Shown piece by piece: positions 34,130 to 43,102 of a stretch of DNA of 64,000 nucleotides. The notes beneath the pieces were generated by a model, which saw nothing but the letters and a program-made list of their open reading frames with translations, had not been told where the DNA came from and made no database searches. Each line of letters starts with the position of its first letter. The stretch's first letter is position 1. Source of the DNA: Chryseobacterium taeanense (GTDB lineage Bacteria > Bacteroidota > Bacteroidia > Flavobacteriales > Weeksellaceae); assembly GCF_900099685.1 (NCBI RefSeq), contig NZ_FNDW01000006.1, positions 1-64,000 of the forward strand. The letters run 5' to 3'. A program made the position numbers and the translations under genes.

Positions 34130-35222
34130 CCCGTAGGGATCTCGGCAAAGCATTTCAGATAGCAATTGTGAATTCGTCGTCAATTCGAGTGTTTTTTCGT
34201 AACAAAGTGAAGAAAAAATGTATCGAGAATAAATGTGTTCTCAAGCTCATATACTTCTCGATACGACTTCTACAAAGTCTACTCGAAGTGACGATAGACT
34301 CAGTGAGCTCTTATAAGTTCAACGCCTGAGGCAGAGGATGTGACTTCGAGAACCTCAGTCACCGGCGTTTTACAAGTCTTTGTCATTGACTACGTCGAAT
34401 CTGTGATTTCCGCAGGAATCTCGGCATAGCTGGTAATAGTAGCATGGAAAGATTCGGGCTTAGATCCCTACGGGATGACAACCGGAGTGGTAAGGGAACC
34501 AAATTTTGGATATTGGGTTCGTCGTCAATTCGAGTGTTTTTTCGTAACAAGGTGAAGAAAAAATGTATCGAGAATAAATGTGTTCTCAAGCTCATAAACT
34601 TCTCGATACGACTTCTACAAAGTCTACTCGAAGTGACGATAGACTCAGCGAGCTTCTATAAGCGAAACGCCTGATGCAGAGGATGTGACTTCGAGAACCT
34701 CAGTCACCGGCATTTTACAAGTCTTTGTCATTTCGTTAGGAATCTCGGCATAGCTTGTAACAGTAGCATGGAAAGATTCGGGCTTAGATCCCTACTGATG
34801 ACAACCGGAGGGGTAAGGAAGCTAAATTTTGGATATTGGACTCGTCGTCAATTCGAGTGTTTTTTCGTAACAACGTGAAGAAAAAATGTATCGAGAATGA
34901 AATGTATCCTCAAACTCATAAACTTCTCGATACGACTTTTTCAAAGTCTACTCGAAGTGACGAATCTCGGCATAGCTTGTAACAGTAGCATGGAAAGATT
35001 CGGGCTTAGGTCCCTACGGGATGACAACCGGAGGGGTAAGGAAACTAAATTTTGGGTATTGGATTCGTCGTCAATTCGAGTGTTTTTTCGTAACAAAGTG
35101 AAGAAAAAATGTATCGAGAATGAAATGTATCCTCAAGCTTATAAACTTCTCGATACGACTTTTACAAAGTCTACTCGAAGTGACGATAGACTCAGCGAGC
35201 CCTTATAAGTGCAACGCCTTTG
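34130..35222. repeat. Array of long hairpin repeats (four copies of about 119 bp with linker modules)
   Basis: Four near-identical units lie at 34177-34294, 34522-34639, 34845-34963 and 35068-35186. Each is a large imperfect palindrome: outer arms TCGTCAATTCGAGT and ACTCGAAGTGACGA, and an inner hairpin GTATCGAGAA...TTCTCGATAC. Two linker modules alternate between them. One begins TCGGCATAGC (34421, 34745, 34966) and contains AAAGATTCGGGCTTAG. The other begins ATAGACTCAG (34295, 34640, 35187) and leads to AACGCCT. The array occupies nearly all of the 1.3 kb between two secreted-protein genes, and no real gene is seen in it. Long RNA hairpins here would hinder read-through. Confidence 0.8.
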
Positions 35223-35334
35223 TGAAACTTAAAAACAGAACATATTAAAAAAAAATCTTTGTGGGCTTCGTGTTACAATAGTCGCAACATTATAAGTCAT
35301 CAAAAAAATATAACAAACTCATAAATACAAAACA

Positions 35335-37338
35335 ATGAAACATTTATTTACAGCCGCCGCTTTGCTGCTCAGCATGACAGCATTCGCTCAGGTGGGGATT
35401 AATAATACTTCCCCAAAAGCAACCCTCGATATCACCGCCAAAACCACTGACGGCAGCAAACCGGAAGGACTCATTATCCCTCAATTATCCGGTAGTAATA
35501 TCCATACCGCGACAGCAGCAGGAGTTTACGGATCAAACCAGAAAGGACTTATCATCTATGCTACCTCCGCTGACTCATCTCCTATAAGTACAACAGCTAA
35601 TATTACCGCTGCGGGATATTATTATTTCGATGGAACGAACTGGCAGAAAATCTCGACAGGAAATGCAGTCAGCACTTCGCTTGCCAGCGGAAACATCTAT
35701 GTAGGAAGTGCCTCTAACGTTGCCACAGCCGTAAGTCCGACAGGAGATGTTACCATTTCCAATACCGGAGCCACTTCCATAGGTGCAGGCAAAGTTACCA
35801 CGACACACCTTGCCAATAATGCAGTAACCGTAGCGAAGCTTCCCGCAGGAGCGACTGCGACAACCTTTTTACGAGGAGACGGAACATGGGTAACACCTAC
35901 GGATACCAATACTACGTACACCGCAGGAAACGGACTCACTCTTACAGGAACTTCCTTTTCAGCGAATGATGCTACGACAGGTACCAAAGGGATTGTACAG
36001 TTAGCAGGAGACTTAGCAGGAACGGCAGCTTCACCGACTGTGGCTAAAATACAGAATAAGGCAGTTTCTTCCACAGCGCCTACCAATGGGCAGGTATTAA
36101 AATACAATACTACCACAAGTGCCTGGGAACCTGCTGCGGATACAGATACCAATACCACGTACACAGCGGGAAGTGGTTTAACGCTTACAGGAACTTCTTT
36201 TTCAGCGAATGATGCTACGGCAACGACAAAAGGGATTATACAACTGGCAGGAGATTTAGCAGGACCTGTTGCTGCCCCTACTATTACAAGCGGTGCAGTA
36301 ACTTCTGCTAAAATAGCAGATGGTGCAGTAACAGCTTCAAAGCTTAACCAGATGTCCGCCACATCAGGACAGGTACTGGGTTGGAACGGAACAGCCTGGG
36401 CACCTACAGCAGGAGATACCACCAACGATGCGTGGATCAATGACACCACCAACAGTATTGTAAAATTAGGAACCAAAGCAGATGGTACAACAAGAGCAGC
36501 AGGAACCGATTTTGTTGCCAAAGACAATGGACAGGTCGGAATCGGAACGAGCAGTCCGGATGCCAGTGCAGCATTAGAAGTGGCTTCTACTAATAAAGGT
36601 TTTCTTCCTCCAAGAGTAGCACTTAACAGCAAAACAGATGTCACAACCATTAGTTCTCCAACTGCAGGATTATTAGTGTACAATACAGGAGCCGGATCTC
36701 TTAAAAGCACAGGAATGTATTATTGGGATGGATCGCAATGGACAAGCCTGAAGGGAGATGGAGGTACTTCTTCTGCTACAGATCTCAATATTGGAGAAAC
36801 ACGTACAGCAGTGATCACAGTACCAACGTCTTCATTTCTAGTTGCATCAACTGGAATTAATCGTACCTGGATGAATGGAAGAGCAGTAAACAATACACAA
36901 AATGTAAATTATAAACTTTTATCAGATGCGGCAGGAAGTACAAATGGATTTGTGAACTTTGGACCTAACGGAGCATTGAGGATGGATTTTGCTTCTGGTG
37001 GGTATTCAGGTTCTTTTTATGCTCCCAAAATTATAAACACTTCATCTTTACCAATATTTTACAGTTTGAATGCTCTTTCAACAGGAGATGCTAATATGAC
37101 TTTAGGGGCAGGAATGTGGTTGGCCGCAGGAGCTGTATGCTACCAAATAGATGGTAATGATGGTTTTAATATAATTACAAATTCCAATAGCGAATATCTA
37201 AACTCGAACATTTTAATTCATAACACTACGGATGGGAGTGTACAGTTTTACATTGCAACTTGGTCAATGATGTCTGCGAATGATGGAGCAGGTCATAACA
37301 ATATATATGGATTATTTACCATTACCCGATATAAATAA
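35335..37338 (+). CDS. Large secreted fibre-like protein with tandem 78-residue repeats
   Basis: A 667-residue exported protein with a signal peptide (ending AFAQ at residue 19) and the flavobacterial mature start QVGINNTSPKATLDI. Residues 197-274 and 275-352 are tandem repeats of about 78 residues (TYTAGNGLTLTGTSFSANDA, then KGIVQLAGDLAGTAASPT), a pattern shared with phage tail-fibre-like proteins. A second GIGTSSPDASAALEV/NKGFLPPRVAL block follows near 400-425, then a unique C-terminal domain of about 180 residues. No type IX secretion C-terminal signal is recognisable. It probably forms an elongated surface or secreted structure. Its place behind a putative inversion switch and hairpin array suggests variable expression, which is inference. 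Confidence 0.7.
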   Translation: MKHLFTAAALLLSMTAFAQVGINNTSPKATLDITAKTTDGSKPEGLIIPQLSGSNIHTATAAGVYGSNQKGLIIYATSADSSPISTTANITAAGYYYFDGTNWQKISTGNAVSTSLASGNIYVGSASNVATAVSPTGDVTISNTGATSIGAGKVTTTHLANNAVTVAKLPAGATATTFLRGDGTWVTPTDTNTTYTAGNGLTLTGTSFSANDATTGTKGIVQLAGDLAGTAASPTVAKIQNKAVSSTAPTNGQVLKYNTTTSAWEPAADTDTNTTYTAGSGLTLTGTSFSANDATATTKGIIQLAGDLAGPVAAPTITSGAVTSAKIADGAVTASKLNQMSATSGQVLGWNGTAWAPTAGDTTNDAWINDTTNSIVKLGTKADGTTRAAGTDFVAKDNGQVGIGTSSPDASAALEVASTNKGFLPPRVALNSKTDVTTISSPTAGLLVYNTGAGSLKSTGMYYWDGSQWTSLKGDGGTSSATDLNIGETRTAVITVPTSSFLVASTGINRTWMNGRAVNNTQNVNYKLLSDAAGSTNGFVNFGPNGALRMDFASGGYSGSFYAPKIINTSSLPIFYSLNALSTGDANMTLGAGMWLAAGAVCYQIDGNDGFNIITNSNSEYLNSNILIHNTTDGSVQFYIATWSMMSANDGAGHNNIYGLFTITRYK

Positions 37339-37363
37339 TAAACAATTTAAAAAACAAAGTACA

Positions 37364-38095
37364 ATGTCAATCTTACACAAAATCAAAGCGTATCTCTACG
37401 ACAACACTTTAACCAAAGACAATCCCAACGATTTCATTGCCCGTACGGCAAGCGAGCGTTCCCTTTCTGTAAAGCAGATATGTGAAGCTGCTGCCAGCCG
37501 TGGTGGGGCAGATGTTTCCGCTTCGGCAATGGAGCATGCGACAGAGCTGTTTCTTAAAGAAATGGCGTACCAGCTATGCGATGGTTTTTCAGTCAATACC
37601 GGATATTTTACCGCAAGCACTACTATCCGTGGGGTATTCGACAGCCCGTCTGAGACCTTTAACAAAGAGAAGCACGGTATTATCTTCCAGTTTAACCAGG
37701 GAGAAAAGCTACGGGCTGAGATTTCAAACATTGAGGTAGAAATCCTTGGCGTAGCAGAAGCTTCTGCGGTGATCTTGCAGGTAACAGATATGAAGAGCGG
37801 CTCTGTTAATGATCTTCTCACTCCGGGCAGAAATCTGAGGATTGTGGGCAGCAAGATCAAAATCATGGGCGATAACCCTACGCGGGGAGTTTATTTCATC
37901 AATACCGCTACACAAGACAGAACAATGGTAGAGGCGTTCGATATTGTAACGAACAATCCCTCCGAGCTTATGGTGGTGATTCCAGCATTACCGGCTGGTA
38001 CCTACAATTTGGAAGTGGTGACGCAGTTTACGCAGGGCGCTCTTCTTAAAGAACCGCGAACAGCTACCCTAGATAAAGTGCTTACTGTAATGTAA
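37364..38095 (+). CDS. HU-like DNA-binding domain protein with C-terminal DUF4469
   Basis: A 243-residue protein starting at the ATG at 37364 (MSILHKIKAYLYDN). The open frame reaches back to 37280 inside the previous gene but without similarity. The N-terminal half (IARTASERSLSVKQICEAA to GYFTASTTIRGVFDS) resembles the IHF/HU-like domain found in many Bacteroidota proteins. The C-terminal part (INTATQDRTMVEAFDIVTNN onward) resembles the Ig-like DUF4469 domain. There is no signal peptide. It starts 25 nt after the fibre-like gene, so the two are probably co-transcribed. A complex terminator follows. Function unknown; the domain names are by recognition. Confidence 0.8.
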   Translation: MSILHKIKAYLYDNTLTKDNPNDFIARTASERSLSVKQICEAAASRGGADVSASAMEHATELFLKEMAYQLCDGFSVNTGYFTASTTIRGVFDSPSETFNKEKHGIIFQFNQGEKLRAEISNIEVEILGVAEASAVILQVTDMKSGSVNDLLTPGRNLRIVGSKIKIMGDNPTRGVYFINTATQDRTMVEAFDIVTNNPSELMVVIPALPAGTYNLEVVTQFTQGALLKEPRTATLDKVLTVM

Positions 38096-38120
38096 GAACA
38101 GGTGTATTTGTCAACACCGC

Positions 38121-38200
38121 GTTGACCGCCCGATCAAGGGTGCGTTGACCGCTCGGTCAAGGGTGTCTTGACCGCCCGAGTGTGGGTGTGTTGACCGTAC
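38121..38200. repeat. 23-bp tandem repeat with TTGACCG...CGGTCAA palindromes
   Basis: Units begin at 38121, 38144, 38167 and 38190, an exact 23-bp period, each with TTGACCG near its start. Unit 2 contains the palindrome TTGACCG-CT-CGGTCAA, and unit 1 has it with one mismatch. The block is strikingly G+C-rich for this genome and begins 26 nt after the DUF4469 stop codon. Confidence 0.7.
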
Positions 38201-38281
38201 GCAGATTATGCCGTACTACCGTAAGGCTCTTATCAGCGCACAAGCAACCCATCATTGGAATGGGTATTTTCATCATGTGTT

Positions 38282-38314
38282 ACTCCGGTTGGGAATCTTC
38301 CCGGCCGGAGTTTT
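38282..38314 (+). terminator. Compound hairpin terminator after the DUF4469 gene
   Basis: ACTCCGG (38282-38288) pairs with CCGGAGT (38305-38311), enclosing a nested GGGAA/TTCCC pair, followed by TTTT. Confidence 0.6.
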
Positions 38315-38644
38315 GGCTTCGGCTCCGCTCAGCCAACGTTGTGTATGTTGATGTATAATAATTAGAGAATTCGTATAAAACAACAAAAGTTATAGAATGG
38401 CGGAGTCTAAGGTAACTCGAAGGCTCGCGTTACACTGAAAATCTTGGTGGCTGAGCGGAGTCGAAGCCACCATTGAGTGAGAGAGTTTGAGGGTTTTAGG
38501 GTGAATGTGTTTGTGTATTATGATTAGAGAATTCCTATAAAACGACAAAAAGTTGTAGAATGACGGAGCTTGAGGTGGCTTCGGCTCCGCTCAGCCACCT
38601 TGTAGTTGGAGGGCTTGGGGAGAGTGGCTGAGCGGAGTCGAAGC
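38315..38644. repeat. Cluster of GGCTTCGGCTCCGCTCAGCC repeats in both orientations
   Basis: The 20-bp word occurs forward at 38315-38334 and 38577-38596 and, with one change, inverted at 38449-38468 and 38626-38644. A second direct repeat (about 50 bp starting ATTAGAGAATTC) is at 38361 and 38522. Such words are common dispersed repeats in Flavobacteriia. Opposed copies form long hairpins, for example 38449-38468 with 38577-38596. No gene is seen in this stretch. Confidence 0.7.
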
Positions 38645-38652
38645 TTTCAATT

Positions 38653-39621
38653 TTATTTCTCCCAAACCAGGGCGCTTGCCCCTAAAATGGCGGCATCTGC
38701 CTCATCCAGTTCACTGAAAACCAGTTTCACTTTATTTCTGAAAATAGGAAGTAGATTTCTTTCCATATGAAGTTTTGTAGGTTTTAAAATAAAATCACCC
38801 GCTTTTATTACTCCGCCAAAAAGCAGAATGGCTTCAGGAGATGAGAACATGACAAAATTGGCCAACGCTTCTCCTAATTTCTGCCCGGTATATCTGAAAA
38901 CCTCTATGGAGATAGGATCGCCTTTCAATGCGCATTCGTGTACGGTTTTAGAATTGATGGCTTCTTCGGGATACTGATTCAGCATAGATTCAGGGAACTC
39001 GGCACGCATTTTTTTTGCGGTAATGGAAATTCCGGTTGCAGAAGCATAGGCTTCAAGACAGCCTTCAGAACCTGTACTCCAGTGTTTTCTTCCGCCCGGC
39101 TTTACAATGGTATGCCCCAATTCTCCTGCAAATCCGTCGTGTCCGTAGATCAGTTTGCCACCGGCAACAATACCGCTTCCAACGCCTGTTCCCAGAGTAA
39201 TCATAATGAAATCCTTCATGCCTCTTGCTGCTCCGAAGAGCATTTCTCCTATAGCGGCAGCATTGGCATCATTGGTGATGGTACAGGGCAGTCCGAATTT
39301 AGCTTTTATCAGTTCCGCAAAAGGAATAATTCCTTTCCATGGAAGATTGGGTGCCTGCTCTATGGTTCCTGTATAGTAGTTGGCATTTGGAGCGCCTACT
39401 CCTATCCCATCAAAGTTTTTTTCTTTTCCGTGGCTCTCGATCAGGGGATGAACAGCCTCGTATAAAGCATCAATATATTCTTCTACGGTAGGATAGGCAT
39501 CGGTTCGGATATTTCCTTTTTCCAAAACTTCACCTCTGTGGTTTACCACTCCGAATTTTGTGTTCGTACCGCCGATATCAATTCCCAGCGCAACGTTTTT
39601 TGACAAATCTACTAATGACAT
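38653..39621 (-). CDS. ROK-family sugar kinase (glucokinase-like)
   Basis: A 322-residue ROK-family kinase, probably phosphorylating glucose or an amino sugar. The ATP phosphate loop ALGIDIGGTNTKFGVV is at about residues 11-26. The sugar site includes TNDANAAAIGE, and the second nucleotide motif is ITLGTGVGSGIV. The ROK signature ends in GELGHTIVKPGG...GSEGCLEAYAS. The usual zinc site C-x-C-G-x-x-G-C is incomplete: only the last Cys remains, and Trp and Thr occupy the first two Cys positions (WSTGSEGC), while the His of ELGH is kept. The gene is monocistronic on the minus strand next to the iron-uptake region. Confidence 0.87.
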   Translation of the reverse strand: MSLVDLSKNVALGIDIGGTNTKFGVVNHRGEVLEKGNIRTDAYPTVEEYIDALYEAVHPLIESHGKEKNFDGIGVGAPNANYYTGTIEQAPNLPWKGIIPFAELIKAKFGLPCTITNDANAAAIGEMLFGAARGMKDFIMITLGTGVGSGIVAGGKLIYGHDGFAGELGHTIVKPGGRKHWSTGSEGCLEAYASATGISITAKKMRAEFPESMLNQYPEEAINSKTVHECALKGDPISIEVFRYTGQKLGEALANFVMFSSPEAILLFGGVIKAGDFILKPTKLHMERNLLPIFRNKVKLVFSELDEADAAILGASALVWEK

Positions 39622-39708
39622 TTTTCTTCTTAATAATTCTAAAAGGTTAAAATTATAAAAAAGATATTATTATTAGACGATTAAGCAGCATTTTCTTTAA
39701 AAAAAATA

Positions 39709-40920
39709 TTATGTTGCTTTTACCTTCTTCTTTTTCCGTCTTCCCCACCAGATCATGAAGCCAGTCACTGGTAATGAAGCACATATGAGACTCACCAAAA
39801 AAGCGATGATCTTTGTGGGAAGCCCCAGAATAGCTCCTACGTGAATATCGTAGTTGGCTCCTACTGCTTTTTCACCGAAATTTTTGTCTTTCATGTCGTG
39901 AGTATGAAGCAATTCGCCAGAGTTTTCATCAAAAATAAGACTGCTGCTTTTATGATAAGAGTAAGATAAATGTTTCACATAGACTTCAAAATTCGGATGC
40001 TCGTGATCGTCCATATGTTCATGTCCGAGATCAATGGAAAATCCATAGGAATCAGGATATTTTGCTTTAACGGTATTGCTGATTTTATCCAACGTTCCTT
40101 CGGTTCTCAACTCGATCGGAGCCTTGGTCTTAATGGATGAGAAATCAGGATAAGCAGTCTTTCCTCCCGAAAAGATAAAGTAAATCGCTGCCTGAACGAC
40201 AAAGAAAGCATAAAACAACCCTGTTATTGAAAATATGAGTGCAAAGATAGAAGTATAAAAACCTAGAACGTTATGAAGGTCATAGTTTTTCCTTTTCCAG
40301 CCTTTTACATTTTGCCATTTGAAAGAAAAGCGCTGTTTTCTTGCGGCTTTATTTTTCGGCCACCAGAGGATGATTCCGGAAATGAGCATGATGATAAATA
40401 TAATCACCGGGATTCCCACCAGATACGTTCCCCAGGATTGTTTCAGAAGATAACTCCAATGAATCATTTTGACAATCTGGAAAAAGCCGTTTTTCTCATC
40501 GTATGTTCGTAAGACTTTTCCGTTGTAAGGATTTACGTAGGCAACTTTATAGATCGGAAATTCATCGAAATAGTTCCAGCCTTTAGGGTCGTGCTCGTAC
40601 CAGTAAAAGAGATACGACATTTTTTTATCGATGGGAATATTCACCCAATGTACAGGATACTTTTCTTTTACCTGCTCTACAACAGCCTTTTCCAGCACAC
40701 GGATCGGGAGAACTTTCTTCTGATCGATATTCTGCTCATGGTGATAGATGACATCTTTACGGGTAAAGTTTTCAATTTCATCTTTGAATACATACAAAGC
40801 TCCTGTAATGGAAATGATAAAGATTAAAAACCCGATTCCCAGACCAAACCACAAATGAAGCTTGCCTGTCCATTTTTTAAAAGCGCTTGGTTTTTTCTTA
40901 TGATGATGCTTTTTTCTCAT
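39709..40920 (-). CDS. PepSY-associated transmembrane protein (iron-uptake linked), copy 1
   Basis: A 403-residue inner-membrane protein of the PepSY-associated TM helix family, whose members sit beside TonB receptors and are thought to reduce or help release iron from siderophores. The N-terminus is His/Lys-rich (MRKKHHHKKK). Transmembrane helices lie near 22-45, 155-185, 215-245 and 360-385, with a large periplasmic domain between the first two. Family blocks visible are GKLHLWFGLGIGF, IHWSYLLKQSWGTYLVGIPV, GIILWWPKN, RKNYDLHNVLGFY and LPVTGFMIWWGRR. It is the last gene of a three-gene unit, 64 nt after a TonB receptor gene. It is clearly paralogous to the protein at 43099-44304. Confidence 0.88.
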   Translation of the reverse strand: MRKKHHHKKKPSAFKKWTGKLHLWFGLGIGFLIFIISITGALYVFKDEIENFTRKDVIYHHEQNIDQKKVLPIRVLEKAVVEQVKEKYPVHWVNIPIDKKMSYLFYWYEHDPKGWNYFDEFPIYKVAYVNPYNGKVLRTYDEKNGFFQIVKMIHWSYLLKQSWGTYLVGIPVIIFIIMLISGIILWWPKNKAARKQRFSFKWQNVKGWKRKNYDLHNVLGFYTSIFALIFSITGLFYAFFVVQAAIYFIFSGGKTAYPDFSSIKTKAPIELRTEGTLDKISNTVKAKYPDSYGFSIDLGHEHMDDHEHPNFEVYVKHLSYSYHKSSSLIFDENSGELLHTHDMKDKNFGEKAVGANYDIHVGAILGLPTKIIAFLVSLICASLPVTGFMIWWGRRKKKKVKAT

Positions 40921-40984
40921 AAAATCTTTAAGTCTGGCAAAGATAAGCCTTTAAGTTTATTTAGAACACTTACAAATAGTTATT

Positions 40985-43102
40985 TTAAAATTTATATTCC
41001 AGCATAAAGGTTCCTCTCATGCCCAGAGCATTGGTAAAATCGCTGTCCCTCGCTGCCCACCAGGCTATTGCCGGTTGATACATTCTGTTGAAAAGGTTTT
41101 CGATTCCTACAGCGATTCTCCAGTTTTTATTAATCTCATAGCTGGATTTAAGGTTGAAGATCGTGTATTCGGGAACTCTTCCTTCACCATAAACGTACAG
41201 TCCTGTCTTGGCATTCGGCTGAAACCGGTCCTGCTCAAAAGCGTGAAGCATATCTACGCCTACAGATAAGTTCTGAAGAGGCCTTACCTGAATGTAGGCT
41301 AAAATCTTCGGCGCAGAAATTCTGCTGTTGTTGATTTTCGTTGAATAATCTCCGTCATCTTTGGGAGAGGTGATACCTTCCATCCAGCTGTAGCTTCCTC
41401 CGAAATTGATCCACCTTGCCGGATTGAAATGTAAAAATCCTTCCACACCATATACCACTTCCGGAGCTCTCTGAATCATCAATGCCCGATCGGGACTCTG
41501 AATGAAGGTAGCGCCCAGCTTTGAGGTGCTCACGTAAGAAGTCACTTCATAATTGAGCCATCTGGTGATCTGCCCGGTTGCGCCCAATTCGTAATTGTTG
41601 ACGATAATTGGCTTCGTTTCAAGATTATTGATGGTTTCTGACGTTGATGTTCTTAAGATTCTCCCCAGCTCATTGATAGAATAGGATTGTGAAAAGCTTC
41701 CGAAAAGATTGATTTCAGGATTAATATTATAACGGAATCCGATATTTCCTACTAATGCATTGTATTCCAGATCGCCGCCTTTTACGAAAATACTTTTGGT
41801 AAATGTTCCATCGTTTTTAATGGTGGAAAGTGTATTGAAATCGCCTACTTTTACTTTTATATTTTCATAACGTAGTCCTCCTTTCAGGATGAGTTTTTTA
41901 AATAAATCAACTTTCACCAGCATAAAGGGAGCAATATTGGTCATGTCCATATCCGGAGTCCAGTATCTTCCGTCTTCAAGTTTCTGAACGGTTTTGTCAT
42001 TTAAAATATCTGCCCCGTAAATAATTTCTCCCTGTGAGTTCTGCGCATTCCAAAGTTGGGTGTCTAAATTAAACCTTGCTCCTTTTTTCTTTGAAATAAC
42101 GTTTGACTGTCCGCCGTTCAGGAAAGTATCGCTATAGCCATACACTGTCCTGAAATCTTGCAGATACAGGTTTACATTCAATGATGTCCCCTGCCATATT
42201 CTTTTATTGTCGTAGCTTATTTTGAAATTATGATTTCTCGGTGTTCCCTGCGGGGTCGTTCCCTGATTGGCCGCTGATCCTTCACCAATCGTGGGAGTAA
42301 CTCCGTATTTTCCTGTTTTAAGTCCAAGATCAAGATCCGATTTGGAGGCATACCCGATGTAGGAGGCTTCTATTCTTTGATTTTCATTCAGATCGTAGCC
42401 AAGTTTCAGCATTCCGTTGTAGTTATTCATTCGGGCCGGGCTTGAAGTAGGGCTGAGATTGATTCCGTCGGCATCTTTCATATATCCTGTCTTTTCATAC
42501 GCCATGGATGCAGCGTAATCAAATTTCGAAGTAATTTTTCCTGCTAAAAACTGGCTTGCTCTAAAACCCAGGGTTCCTCCGTAAAGTTGTCCGGTAATTC
42601 CTATTTGGGATTGTCCAGAAATAGTCTTGTCACTCCCTGCTTTTCTGGTAATGTAGTTGATGATTCCTCCGTCGGATCCGTTTCCGTAAATTGACGTGGC
42701 ACCTTTAATCACTTCAATCCTTTCAATTACTGATGGATCAATAGATCGTATGTCTCTTGAACCGTTTCTTAAGGGAGTAGACTGTGGGATTCCGTCGATC
42801 AGTACCAAGACTTGTCTTCCTCTCAGGGTTTGTCCGCTATTGGTGGTCATTCCCGAGCTTGTAGCCAAACTGGGAACAGTATATTGTAATATATTGGTGA
42901 TATCGGAGTTTACAGTCAGCTGCGACTGGATCTGCTTCTGATTTACAATCGTTACAGAGCTGGGAATCTCTTTGATGTTTTCTCTTTTTCTGGAAGCTGT
43001 AAGTACAACTTCATCTACGTCTTTAATCTGTAGAGAATCTTTTTGCTGTGCAGTAATTGTCGTTGCAGCTAAAGCAGCTACCGATAAGATGATCTTTTTC
43101 AT
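40985..43102 (-). CDS. TonB-dependent outer-membrane receptor
   Basis: A 705-residue outer-membrane receptor, probably for a ferric siderophore. A signal peptide (ending TITAQQ near residue 19) is followed by a TonB-box-like segment DVDEVVLTAS. The plug domain (VTIVNQKQIQSQL, LRGRQVLVLIDGIPQSTPLR, IERIEVIKGATSIYGNGSDGGIINYITRK) comes next, then a 22-strand barrel ending in the aromatic C-terminus MLEYKF. The gene overlaps the preceding PepSY protein gene by 4 nt (ATGA type). The order PepSY, receptor, PepSY suggests a single iron-acquisition operon. The ligand cannot be assigned from sequence. Confidence 0.93.
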   Translation of the reverse strand: MKKIILSVAALAATTITAQQKDSLQIKDVDEVVLTASRKRENIKEIPSSVTIVNQKQIQSQLTVNSDITNILQYTVPSLATSSGMTTNSGQTLRGRQVLVLIDGIPQSTPLRNGSRDIRSIDPSVIERIEVIKGATSIYGNGSDGGIINYITRKAGSDKTISGQSQIGITGQLYGGTLGFRASQFLAGKITSKFDYAASMAYEKTGYMKDADGINLSPTSSPARMNNYNGMLKLGYDLNENQRIEASYIGYASKSDLDLGLKTGKYGVTPTIGEGSAANQGTTPQGTPRNHNFKISYDNKRIWQGTSLNVNLYLQDFRTVYGYSDTFLNGGQSNVISKKKGARFNLDTQLWNAQNSQGEIIYGADILNDKTVQKLEDGRYWTPDMDMTNIAPFMLVKVDLFKKLILKGGLRYENIKVKVGDFNTLSTIKNDGTFTKSIFVKGGDLEYNALVGNIGFRYNINPEINLFGSFSQSYSINELGRILRTSTSETINNLETKPIIVNNYELGATGQITRWLNYEVTSYVSTSKLGATFIQSPDRALMIQRAPEVVYGVEGFLHFNPARWINFGGSYSWMEGITSPKDDGDYSTKINNSRISAPKILAYIQVRPLQNLSVGVDMLHAFEQDRFQPNAKTGLYVYGEGRVPEYTIFNLKSSYEINKNWRIAVGIENLFNRMYQPAIAWWAARDSDFTNALGMRGTFMLEYKF

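Noticed and set aside
34177..35186. Regular repeats considered as a CRISPR array
   Set aside because: Units are 119 bp with nested palindromes, separated by homologous linkers rather than unique spacers, and no cas genes are present.
35697..36710. Long minus-strand open frame of 337 codons
   Set aside because: It is the antisense shadow of the repetitive fibre-like gene; its Val/Pro/Ala-rich translation mirrors the Thr/Gly-rich coding strand.
38121..38200. 23-bp repeats considered as CRISPR
   Set aside because: Repeats are directly tandem with no spacers.
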